A stretch of DNA of 64,000 nucleotides, taken from the NCBI GenBank assembly GCA_950295325.1, contig OX485808.1:10172501-10236500 (forward strand), read 5' to 3'. The notes beneath the pieces were generated by a model, which saw only the letters and a program-made list of their open reading frames with translations, had not been told where the DNA came from and made no database searches. Shown piece after piece: positions 1 through 10,870 of the stretch. The DNA comes from Polytrichum commune. Its lineage: Eukaryota > Streptophyta > Polytrichopsida > Polytrichales > Polytrichaceae. Position 1 is the stretch's first letter. Each line of letters starts with the position of its first letter. Position numbers and translations under genes: made by a program.

Positions 1-555
1 ACTGCCCACAGCTTTTTTCTCCCTTTAAAACCTTGTCCAGGTTCAAAGAATGACTTCACAACAGTAGCCAACCTCGCCGTAGTGCCAGCTGGATGACTTG
101 GAGGCTGTCTGGAGAGCTTCTTTGATGAACCTGTTGAGTGTTGTTTTTTCGCAGGTAAAGAAAATAATGGAGTGATTGAATCTGAACAGCCACCACGAGA
201 AAGGAAACAATGAATTTAGTATGGCAACATAGGTATTTCCAAAGTAGCACAAATGGTGCAATGCAGTGTGAGTTATCCAAGTGGGAAACCTCATATACAA
301 TCACTACTTCCAACTTCCAGCCTGAGACATCCTTAAACATACACAGAATGCTCTCACAGGCTATCTCAAGAAGGTAGACGTCCTGATTTGTGAAGAGAAA
401 AATTCTCACGTCTCCTGAGCAATGATAAGGATGATTTACATGGTAGAGCAGAAGCACCAAAAGCAGACGTTCCTTAGGGAGATGTCCATAAGATCCCAAT
501 TAGAGCTCCTGAAGCAGTGAACAAATATTTCATCATTTTTAAAACAACACTTTAC
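1..555 (-). other. Unresolved 3' part of the PIG-B gene
   Basis: On the minus strand, an open frame at 56-499 contains KERLLLVLLLYH, and a segment after an AG near 121 reads VHQR. Both resemble the family's next hydrophobic segment and the conserved LVHQRGTED motif. After VHQR the similarity stops and a stop codon follows 20 codons later. No single splice model from the exon ending at 556 keeps the frame. Either more exons lie outside the window or the 3' end is damaged. Confidence 0.4.
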
Positions 556-3544
556 CTTTAGAATTATCATGTGATGAACTTGATGGAATTTGTGCATCAT
601 TGACTGGAATGCTTTGGCAAGAACTGGTGAGCTTGTGCTCAAGAACTGCAAGCCCGTAACCAGCAAACACCATTACAAGTGGATGAATTGGCAATATGAA
701 CCTGCACAGTAGAAACTCCAATTATTAAGAATGAAGCACGCTTTGAAGACTCAGTCCCAGGACATCGCTGATAGCTTACCAGTCTAGTGAATTGTGGGCA
801 ATATGGAACAAAAAAGTGATACAGATTCTGTAACTCACCAAGACTACAATACTCAAATACTGATGGTTACAAGATCAAGTTCAAACATTAACACCTGAAC
901 TCTTTGTGGCCCAAAGTACTGTAAACAGCGAGAACCCAAGCAACTAAGCCTGCCAGAGCCCATTGCTCAGACCACCAAACACCTGCCACCGCAGGTGGAA
1001 GAAAGGTGAAGGCCATAGCAGGCAACCCTTGTGTGAAGTACCAATGCCATGGGTGGGTTCCATAAAAAGCTCCTCCCACAGTTAAAAAGTTGAATTTGAA
1101 AAAGTTGACAATCACAAAGGTCCATTCACCGTACATAATCCTGTCCACAATAGTCATCCCTCCCAGGCAAATAGCTCTGCAATTACAGAGGTTGCCCAAT
1201 CAGTTTTTCCCCTGAAAAATTAAGTAGGCAAAATTCCTTACTAGGGGATCACTTGAGTAAAAGCACACCCATCTAGCAAGCAACATTGTATTGCCACTTG
1301 AGCCATGACACCATCTGTCACAATTAAAAAGTTGGGACTTTTCAGAGATAATCTAGATATGCTTTCTAAATCCATCCTGGACTATCTCTCAATTTCAAGG
1401 CATCTCTTCTGCATATTCCACCTCAATTACACTTCACTGATACATGAACATGCAGAACTTCAAAATAGCTGGACTGCAAACACATTTTGAGGAATCAGTG
1501 AATATGCTTACTACTACCCAATGGGCAAAACGTCACCAAAGATATATCGCCACTTGTCATGAGTTTCTATCAAGTGAGCCACTCCCACATAAAACCATAC
1601 AATGGCACTTGTTGGGCGCATCACACAGGCCAGTCCAGCTAAAAACAATCCCAGCTGTCGTGAAGTGAAACGGCCTTGATGAACCTTTCGTGAGGGAGTC
1701 GGCCACCAGTAGTAAAGGGCCATCATTGTGAATACTGTCTCCATACAGTTTGAGAATGTCCGGGACATGCAGAAGAAATTGAACCAATTTACTATCTGAC
1801 AGAAGAGCTGATGTTCATCTGGGTCAAGAATCATCTGGGTCTAGAAGATGGTACAATTACAGGTACTTGCATTGCTCCAATTTGCTATAAGGAAACTTCA
1901 TGCTAACACCACAATATACTACCGTCCTACTAGGGCAGTTTCGAAACTAGGATCGAATATTTCATTTATTTCCAAAAATAGATTTCGACAAAACTTGAAA
2001 ATCATAACATTATTCAGATGGCCTGCCAGGTAGCTGCAGGTAATTGCGGCAGACCCTGCCAACCAGGTATTTCCACATTTAGACTGAATGTGACCACTAT
2101 TCAGAACCATTCCCACTAATAATGGGCCCCACTGAACAACTTGCAATATCTAAATAATGTTATGATCAACGTATTTCCATATAATCCCTTGTTTCACATT
2201 TCTAAAAATAGAGTTTCCTAGTCTTGTCTGAGACTGAGAAATTTCAATAGTCACTGGTAGACTTTTGTTGGGAGAACACTGTGCCAAAATATTCAACCTA
2301 AAAAATTAAGCATGTTTCACCAGAATCCAACTCAGCTAGGAAATATCAGAGACAGAAGTGCTCAGAAATTGCTACTGCAAAATTGTATAATTTTCCTGTT
2401 CATTCCAATTTCATGAGGATATAAAGCTTAATATATTTCTGAAGAACATAGATCAAGGACAGCTGGTGATAATACATGCCAAATAGTAGAGATGACACTC
2501 TGAACTGAAAGTATTCAGCAACTATTTTGTAATGGATACAGCCCAATGAGCAACACGTTCACCAAATAGGCGGCTTGAATACTTATACAAATACACATCC
2601 CCAACTGCAGCAAATACTGATTGAAGAAGTCGTGGAGCCCTCCTCTATAAGGTCAAGAACACATCACATTTACTCTGTCAGATGAAACAATTCTTCATCC
2701 TACCTGACCTTTGTTATAATCAAAGAGGGCTACAACTAGATCTCCACATGCAAATGCTTAAGAACTTCTGATCCTGGTGCACCATTATTGCAAGACAGAC
2801 AATGAATTTACACCAGGAGGAAATGATAGAGAGAACCATGAACCAGGGATTGTCAAGGTGCAACAGAGCCAAAATCTTGTAGAGAGCTGCAAAAATTAAT
2901 GGGTGCACATGACTTCGAAGACCACGTTGCCATTCCCATGTCAAATGCCCGTACCTGTGTCCATTCCCACACATTGCATACTACATCAAATAATAAGATA
3001 TCATCAGACTCAAGTCTCACAACTTCATTGACAAGAAGTCCTTCAACACATCATTGCCAGACCCTTTATGCTGGGCGGAGGAGGAGAAAAGTACCCAATG
3101 TTACCCTCCAACATGCTAAATTCACATAATAACTGTGCATTGCCAGAAAGCAAGACCTTGCCAAAAACCAAGGCAGTGCTCTAAAATGTTTAAGGTAAGA
3201 AATAATTACCCAAAAACCATGCGGTGGGCAACTTCAAGAGACTGCCAGTGCTCATCTGGATTGAAGTAAGTCTGTACCAACATGGCATTGAGCATACGTG
3301 CAGCTAAACAAGCTCGCCAGACCCACATCTCCTTCCAGACCTCCTCACTTTCAAGTGCATTTGTTGTCGTGCTTTTGTTAGCATCATGAGCCTTCGTTCC
3401 TGTGACAACCTTCTGTGGGGCCACTTCGGCCGAGCCAACTCGATGTGGGCCTCCTTCTTCAGATGATGTTCGTACATTCAGCTTACTTGACCTTGGCCTC
3501 AGGCCTTGGAAAGGCACCGAGCGCCGGTGCAGAACTTGAAACAT
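556..3544 (-). CDS. PIGB: GPI mannosyltransferase III (PIG-B, GT22), six exons placed
   Basis: PIG-B adds the third mannose to the GPI anchor precursor in the ER membrane. Six exons join in phase with GT-AG borders: 3210-3544, 2837-2954, 2540-2644, 1518-1807, 895-1176 and 556-701, about 425 codons. Exon 1 ends with the GT22 luminal motif region [18 protein letters not shown] and continues into YGHLTWEW. Later exons carry [42 protein letters not shown] and [13 protein letters not shown], all landmarks of PIG-B rather than ALG9 or ALG12. Several segments are hydrophobic, as expected for a multi-pass enzyme. The start is the first ATG of exon 1, and the first 80 residues are poorly conserved. 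The last exons, below position 556, are not resolved: a VHQR remnant of the family's next motif lies at about 109-120 minus, but frames do not join cleanly. The plant homologue is known in Arabidopsis as APTG1. Confidence 0.9.
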
Positions 3545-3640
3545 TATAGCTTACAATAATCTTCTGAAACTACTTCAGTAATTCTGTACATGAAATAGGA
3601 TACTCTTCAGTCAGATACTTCAATTATAACTCTTAATCTT

Positions 3641-4420
3641 CCAAACCCAGAAGCTAGTATCAGTTTACAAAATCCAATGGCACAGTAATTCCAAGGTCAA
3701 GCATCTGATGAAAATTCAAACATTTTAAGATTTAACAAGAACCCATAAGCTACAATCCAATCTATAAACACTTTGAGCTCATAAAATCTAATGAGCATCC
3801 TAATTCTACATTGATAAACTTGAACAAACATGCTACTTTCTTTAAAAAATTCAGAACCCCAACAGCCTGCAATCCTCGCTATATGCATGTCAACATCACT
3901 AAGATTATCACTCCTATTATTCCAAACCCAGAAGTAGGGATCAGTTTACAGAGTCCAATGGCATAGCGATTCCAAGGAAGAGCGGCTGATGAAAATTTCA
4001 AAAGCTTCAAGATTTAACAAACACATTTAGGCTATAAAAACCTGGCCTAACCCCTGATGTGCATCCGAAGTGTAAATTAATGGACTTGAACAAACATACT
4101 ACTTTCTTAAATCACTTCAATAACCACAGAAACCTAAACGCCTTGCGATCCTCGCTATATCCTTGACGCTCTAGCTGTACTCTGGCTCACATTACTAAAA
4201 GCATCCATTTTTAGGCCACTTGCACTCCAATCTAAAAATACTTAGAGCTCCTAAACTCTAATGTGCATCCGAGTGTAGATTAATGAACTTGAACAAACAT
4301 AACGTTTTCTTCAATCACTTCAATCACTTCAATTACCTCAAAACCTAACGCCCGACGATGCTCACTATGTGCACGAAAACACGAATTGGAGCTCCAGCTG
4401 TACTCTGGCTCACACATAGA
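3641..4420. repeat. Diverged tandem triplication upstream of PIG-B
   Basis: Three imperfect head-to-tail copies lie at about 3641-3922, 3923-4200 and 4201-4420. Copies 1 and 2 share the block CCAAACCCAGAAG ... CAGTTTACA ... TCCAATGGCA (3649 and 3931). All three share a block around CTTGAACAAACAT (near 3819, 4087 and 4289). Copies 2 and 3 share AGCTGTACTCTGGCTCACA (near 4170 and 4396). The block sits just upstream of the PIG-B start, so it lies in its promoter or 5' UTR. No coding potential is seen. Confidence 0.7.
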
Positions 4421-5037
4421 GTGTAATTACGGGACATTGCAATGCGCAAGACAGCCGAGGTCCCGTTTACAATCGAATAGCATCCAGCATTACAACCAAA
4501 TAACAGAGCACATCAAACCCTAATGAACAGACTCTGCACGATTTTCGAGTTTCAGAGGATCGACTGCTGAACTCAAGGCTATTTGGCCGATCGAGCTATC
4601 TTCGGATCACACGGGGAATATTCCTCCCGCACCTGTAACTTCTCCGAAGGTTCAAATATTGAAGTACAATACAACATCATTTTGGAATAATAAATTCGCC
4701 ATTGCTGTTACAAATCGATGTCAACACGGGGTAAGTTATGAAGCGGGAGCTTTGGAATAAGATGAATGCTTACTTGTATAAGTGTCGAGACAAGCAGATG
4801 CTGCATCCCCTTCGCTTTGATCACATGAGCATCGCGTTCGACATTCGTAGACTCCCAGCCCGTCCATCGAAGTCCGGAACAGTAGTGAAGGTATTGTTTA
4901 TGTCTGCGAGAAGAGTGCGGAGATGAAGAGGCGCTTGAGGCGGATGAAATGGAGATGACGGATAGATATTCATCCATATGATGTCATCCATGATGGATCA
5001 ACTTCCTAGAACTTCAGTTATGGCAGCTTGGTTTGGT
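4421..5037. other. Intergenic, no gene recognised
   Basis: This is mixed-composition DNA upstream of PIG-B. An 89-codon minus-strand frame at 4708-4977 has no recognisable domain. Nothing else supportable is seen. Confidence 0.4.
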
Positions 5038-5270
5038 AGAGAGGGAATTATTGTATACAAGCATACCTCTCATCCATCCAACATTAAAATTTGACCCCTG
5101 CAAGTTTATTGCAAATTCATCTCAAATAACCTTGAGTAGACGAATCCAATGTCTTTAAAGCTAATTCCAGTGTCAAATCAATCAAGAAGTAATTTTCAGA
5201 TTACATATTATTCCAGGCTTTTATGTGGAAGGAATGAGAGATACACTTTGTATACAATAATTCCCTCTCT
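5038..5270. mobile_element. Small inverted-repeat element (MITE-like), 233 bp
   Basis: The ends are inverted repeats of about 38 bp: the left arm begins AGAGAGGGAATTATTGTATA at 5038, and its reverse complement ends at 5270. The two arms differ in a short central stretch. There is no coding capacity, so it is a non-autonomous element. A related copy of the left part lies at 34617-34790 in the same orientation. I could not identify a target-site duplication with confidence. Confidence 0.6.
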
Positions 5271-5720
5271 TTCCCTTGGTTTGTAAACATCCAAACTGAA
5301 GATATAGTTGACATTTAGGTATACTTGGATAGACCACTTGTTTTATAAATAATAATAGATATGCACTTGTGGGGACAAAAACATCAAACGACAACACCAA
5401 AAGCAACAACACAACAATACAACTTTGAAAGTTTATATTCCATGTTTGCCAACCAATATGTTTGTGTAGTTTTGCGATCTATTGTACATCATATTGATGG
5501 TTGAAATTTGTTCCAAACTCATGCATTAATCCAAATATACTTAAATCCTAGTTACATCTTTTATGACAAGATTAAACTTTGAGATGCTCAAAATATACCT
5601 TCATACATAATTTAAGCATTCTCTTGAGTCCAAAGTTTAACATTTCCTAATTTTGCATCTCAACTCTAACTCTAAAATTTGAAATAACAATTACTATGAT
5701 GTGTATTTGCTAAGCGGATG
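5271..5720. other. AT-rich intergenic stretch
   Basis: AT-rich DNA between two inverted-repeat elements. No gene or structured repeat is seen. Confidence 0.4.
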
Positions 5721-6063
5721 AGGCCCCGGGCTAGATCACAACTTCATTTGGCTGGGTCCCGCCCCTCCTATGCCTCCTTCATTGCCCAGTCTTCTTGCTC
5801 ACACATGCGTGGGAACTCTTGGCCGTTGGAAACCAATGTGACAGTACCTGGTCAAAACTACAAATATTCAAGTTGACATCACTTTCATTATTCCCAAGTT
5901 AATTAATGGAGTTCCTTCACATGCCAAAGGAGCTTAACGACTTAAGTGACTGGGTATTGTCACATTGGTTCCCAACGAGAAGGAGTTCCCACACATGTGG
6001 CAGCGAAGGAGGCGGAGGAGGCACGGGACCCAACTGAATGAAAATGTGATCTAGCCTGGGGCG
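5721..6063. mobile_element. Foldback element with about 120-130 bp inverted arms
   Basis: The left arm (5721-5854) and the reverse complement of the right arm (5947-6063) match over most of their length. Shared blocks include GGCTAGATCACA, GGGTCCCG, GCCTCCTTC, GTGGGAACTC and ACCAATGTGACA. The spacer is about 92 bp. The arms are GC-rich against AT-rich flanks. There is no ORF of note, so this is a non-autonomous foldback or MITE-type element. The family is unknown to me. Confidence 0.7.
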
Positions 6064-7080
6064 TGAATGAGACACTTCCTAATATGATCCAACGGCCAAA
6101 ATTACTCGTGGAGTTAGAAGTGCCCACAAGAATGGACTGGGCCACCAAATTGTCTATAACAAACTCTAACAAACACAGCATGTTCCTAAGTTTAGACTCA
6201 AAGGAACGCTTACATTTTGCATATAATTCTGAGCACTAAACTAGAATGTGAAATCACCTTGAGAGAAGTACTGATTATTAATATAATTATGTACTTATAT
6301 TTACACATTTTGGTGTACTAAGCTGACTATGTAATGGCTTACTAGAGGTACTACATTGATTATTGTATTAAGTGCCACATGGTATTTTATGTCATTGTGG
6401 TAACTTTTCCAATGACATTTTTTTATGAATAAATTCACAAGTACCATCATCCTAACTTACTTTTAGTTTATCCAAATGCCAATTATTGAAACAAAGTTTG
6501 GTATATAATGCATCCAAAACTTATGTGCATTGAGATATTGACATGGATGATTGAAATGTGAATGAAAAATAACTTAGAAAGTGATAGTAATCGCAACCTT
6601 GTGAATCAATAATGCCCAATTTTTTCTACAAGAAATGACAAATGATGTTAAGTTCACATTTAGCTTTGGTGACACTACACGGGCAATTCACAATTAGTAT
6701 TGAAAAAAACAATAGAATTGGTAGCACTAAATACAATATTTAGTGTAGTATTGAGATTTTCTAGGTGCAAGGCAATGACTAGCCTTTGCCCCAAAGGAGA
6801 AGCAACTATTAAGTTCATCATAGAGTGGAATGATAATGGAATTTATTATGTCATGCAAACTTTAATAGTACAAGGTCCATGTGAGCCCGAAATTGTGCTC
6901 ACATGGCTCCTTAATCACTAAAAATTGCTAACACCTTAATTTTGTGCTTGCATTGAATTACCAAAAAGATAAGAAAGGTGAGGAGTCAAAAGCCTTAATT
7001 GAATTAAGTTTAAGAGGTGAATAAGAGCTAGGAAGGGCAATAAACCTTGGAGAATTAATGAGGGGTAAAGGTAAGTAGTT
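6064..7080. other. Intergenic, nothing recognised
   Basis: AT-rich DNA with a short open frame (6700-6921) lacking any recognisable motif. No repeat or RNA gene is seen. Confidence 0.4.
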
Positions 7081-9060
7081 AAGTATGAGTCTAGGGGGAG
7101 AAAAAGTCAATTGAAGAAGTGGGAAAGTGGAGTTTGGAAGGGCGAAGGCCAAAGGAAAAGGTCTTAACCCGTTTTCCCTCTCGGGCAGCCCGAAAGATGT
7201 TGGGCAACCCGGGAAAAAAAAACAAGTTGGAGGGGTCTCGGGAGGTAGGAGGCAAGGAGCCTCATTATGCATGTATAGGGGTAGAGGAGGAGGAAGAAGG
7301 AGAGAGAGGGCAAAGCCCTGCTCCGTTGGGGATCGATGCATGGGGAGAGAGAGAAAGAAGGAGAGAGGGCGGAAGCGCTGCCTCACTCTCGAAGGATGCA
7401 CACATGCACTCTTTGGTTGGTGAGTGGGAATTGGTAGACCGTGAGGGGGCCGATGATTAGGAAGTGAGTAGCCAGGTAGGAGGGGATGAGTTGATCCACT
7501 AAAGGAGTTGAAGGGGGAACCAGGGGGCGAGGAATGAAGGAGCGCATTGGAGGAGTGTAGAAGTTGGAGGTATGAGATTTGTTGGCATCGGAACCTAGCG
7601 GGGAGGCTTCGAAAACAACTCAGATTGGTTCAGGGCAACGCCAACTCAGGAAGCACGTTGTCTCCCCACAGACTAGCGATTCCGGCAAAACCCCATCGAT
7701 AACCAAGCGTCGAAGGCATCTGGTGGTAGCAGTGGCTGGAGTGTCGAGAATCGAAAGTGGAGATCAGGTTGGGAGTCATTTGCAGCCTCCGAAGCCTTAC
7801 AAGTTTGAAGGGCATCTGTGTGGATCTAGGTTTTGTTGACTGTTGATCTGGATTGCATTTCGTTTCGTTGTGCCCAGTCCGGAGTAGAGGTCATCGGTTG
7901 CGGTCAGGGATGTCTGTTTGGGCGCGGATCATTGCTTGGGACCCGGAGGTGGGTGAGGAAGAGAGGAGTCGTTAGGGGGATAGCAAGACGCGGCATGCGT
8001 GCAACTCCTAGCCACACACAATAACCGGTTGTTAACTAGCTACCTGCAAGTCCTCGGATCAGGACACTTCACATTTTTGTGTTAATGATTGCTTGCTCCC
8101 TGGTTGAAGTCGCTCCTCGAGGAAGTAGGGTACCGGTGTTTCAAAGATCCTCTCACTTTTATAAGTGGGTAGGTAGGAATCTTGCACACCAACAGGTCAT
8201 CGTTATGCAATTGGCCATACCTGGGATCATATAGTGGTCTTCTCGGATGGTGGCATCTCCCAAGGCGATTCTCCCTTGTCTGTAACGGAGGTGGCGTGGT
8301 TCAGGTAAGTGGAGTGCAATTGTGACTTCGAAAAAGAAAAAGAAAAATTGTGTTGTGGAGTGTGAAGTTCTTGCACGGGGGCGGAACTAGATGGTTGTGG
8401 TGTGGTAGCCCTGGGAAGAACTCTTGGTGTTGCGGGAGAACAGTGGGTGGAGCACTCCTACAACAAGCAGGGACTGCCCGAGGAGTCTGTAAGGGCTCAA
8501 GTCTTGTGGAAGGTCTTTTGTCGGCAATGCGGCATCCGTCCTGGTGAGATGGGTGCTCCTCGGGGCAAAGCATGAGGAATGTGAAGAGAGTGAGTATGCG
8601 GTGCCTCCCACGTTGTTGTAAGTGCTTTGAATGAGCGTAGGGTGAAGGAGTTGAGCGAAGTAAGGTGCCGAGAAGGCTGGGAGTGGGGGTCTAGTCTTCT
8701 CGGGTGTTCGGCCATGACTGCAGCGATTCTGGGTGACCTGCAGCAAGTCACGGTGCTAGCTTCACTTTACTGCGAAGCTTCTTCCGGGGATCACGGCTCC
8801 AAGTGTGAGCGATGGGAGGGGTTGCAAGGGGCACCGTCAGGTCTGGGGGAGCTTACGAGCTAAGAATTCCTAGGACCGTGAGGGTTGTACTGGCAAGGTT
8901 AGGGAATCGCCATGGAACAGTGGGTTGTGTGTAGTAAGGGTTGTTTGGGCACGAGCTAGTAGGTAGTGAGAGGTGTGACGTGGGTGACAACTTAATGCAC
9001 TGTTGTGGGGATTGGGCTGGTAGGCTAGGAAGAAAGGGGGGCACTAGCAATTCCTAGTGA
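7081..9060. other. GC-rich, purine-rich block without convincing genes
   Basis: This block stands out from its AT-rich surroundings by G-rich plus-strand composition and GA-rich runs (about 7280-7370). Open frames occur on both strands and in several frames, as composition bias produces. None shows a domain or a splice pattern. It could be an old LTR or a non-coding exon of a decayed retroelement. I see no proof of either. Confidence 0.35.
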
Positions 9061-9479
9061 TTTGAGATTGATGTTGAACAAACATTTGTGAATGCTCGGA
9101 TGATTAATGAAAAAGAATGTTATACACACCACTTCTCCCAATCCTTTTTCCTTGCTTGCACACTTGAATTGCAACTTGAATGTAGCTCATGATCCCTCAC
9201 CTGGACTAGGACGCAATTGAAGGGTGGGGGTGATTGGGGCTTACATAAATGGTGCGTCCGCCGGAAGCGAGGAGGTCAAATTTGTTGGAAGTGGATGCGA
9301 TGGTGGAAGAGGCCTTCAAGTGAGGTAAGCAACCTCAACCCTAACTTGCATATTGCTGATTTTGTTGTTTCTAAGTAAGAGTCATCACAATTTTCATGTA
9401 GTAACAACAATAATGGCAAAAGAAAGAGGAAAGCGGAAAGAAATTGTAATTACTTTATTAATTTGAGAAGGAACTAAGT
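9061..9479. other. Intergenic; possible retroelement leader remnant
   Basis: The segment near 9246 reads AAATGGTGCGTCCGCCGGAA, which resembles the TGG-starting primer-binding stretch found just inside the 5' LTR of plant LTR elements. No paired LTR or gag/pol was found nearby, so this is only a hint. Confidence 0.2.
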
Positions 9480-9620
9480 AATTGATTAGTTGGTTAAGCG
9501 GCCGAGTAACAAGTTAATTAGTGAGTTAAGTAGTTACGTACTTAATCGTTTACTTAATTACCTAATTGATGGCTTAGTTAATTACTTAATTAATTACTTA
9601 ATTAAGTGAGATTAACTCAT
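9480..9620. repeat. TAATTACTTAATT-type low-complexity repeat
   Basis: Overlapping short units such as TTAATTACTTAATT and TAGTTAATTAC recur irregularly. They are partly self-complementary. Confidence 0.6.
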
Positions 9621-10519
9621 AATTACTTTTAGTAATTAAGTAACTTTAGCATTTTACCGCCATTTTTTTTACCGTGACCGGGAGAAGTGACCAGGTAAGT
9701 TATTTTATAGTATTTTTTTCTTCCTACTGCAGTAAAAATTTAATTATTATTGGGCAGCAGAGCACGAATTCATTTTTCTTTACTTATTTTTTTTGCTTTA
9801 GAATTAGAGTGTAATTATTAACCGCATTCGGGTGGGGAGTTAGGGGGGAGTGTGAGTTCATTCCGATCTCCCAACACTCGCACAAAGTGTTGGGAGGATT
9901 CCCCCTTATCTCTTGTGCTAAGATCAAGTGAGGGGGCCTAGGGGTAAAAGGTGGAGTCCGTCCCACGGTTGCTCTAAGAGCAATTAGTGAGCCCCTAGGC
10001 CGAAGGGGAGGAAGCATGTGCCCGGGTATGGGACAAAGACGCTCCATCCTTCACCCCGGACTTGATTGACCGCCAATGTAAGAGCGATTAATTCCTCCCT
10101 ACCTTTCATTTCATTTTCTTTATAATTGCAATGAGAAACTAAGGGGGTTGAGGGAAAGGAGCACGGCTTGAGGTAAGTTCTTCCACCTTCTTGGGGATGG
10201 CATAACAAAAATCACCATAATAGGATGACCGGTTAGAGCATTAAAATCTACTGGGGGTAATTAATATTTAGGCCGAAGTAATTTAGGACGCATTCTAAGA
10301 TAAAATTCTGCGGTAATTACCTGTCGGTAATTAAATTATATTTTTACCCTATGGTGAATTCCTAAGTTCTTATCTCTAGGTAATTAACTGGAAATTTTAC
10401 CCTAGGACAAAAATTCAAGTTTTTTTACTGAGGGATAGAATTTTTTTTTAGTCACTTAGGTAATTAAAAGTTATTGCCCAGGACTTAGGAAACCCAGCGG
10501 GGAATTAGTTAGGCATGAG
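9621..10519. other. Intergenic, nothing recognised
   Basis: Mixed-composition DNA with GTAATTA and TTTACCCTA-type short words. No gene, RNA or element end could be supported. Confidence 0.35.
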
Positions 10520-10870
10520 ATTTTCATTAGTCTCATAAAGCTTTATCATTTAGTTGGTTTCATTATAAGTTTGTCCTTCAGTTAATTTCATTTATGATTT
10601 GTCCTTCAGTTAGTTTCAGTATAAATTTATTTCTTAAATTATTTTTATTAAAGCTTTGTCTTTCAATTATTTTTATTAAAAAAAATTCTTTATTTAATTT
10701 GATTAACAATATGTCATTCATTTAGTTTCATTAATTTTTTTTCTTTCTTATTTAGCTTTCATTAATAATTTGTCTTTCGATAAATTGCCAACATAGTTGT
10801 GACTTTCAACTTGTATTTTTCAGATTGTGTCTTTCATAAGGTTTACATTAAAAAAAATTCACATTATTTT
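10520..10870. repeat. Diverged minisatellite, unit about 35-40 bp
   Basis: A unit built around TTTGTCYTTCAGTTARTTTC and ATTAWWAATTTGTC recurs many times with drift. The first copies, near 10570 and 10605, are the clearest. Copies become more diverged toward the right end. Confidence 0.5.

Noticed and set aside
4708-4977. 89-codon minus-strand frame with RWTGWESTNVERDAHVIKAK
   Set aside because: Looks protein-like for about 40 residues and has a GTAAGC donor-like site, but no partner exon or family was found.
7119-7460. Overlapping open frames on both strands of the GA-rich block
   Set aside because: They overlap in three frames and on both strands, are low-complexity Glu/Gly/Arg or Leu/Pro-rich text, and lack any domain. 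Composition explains them.
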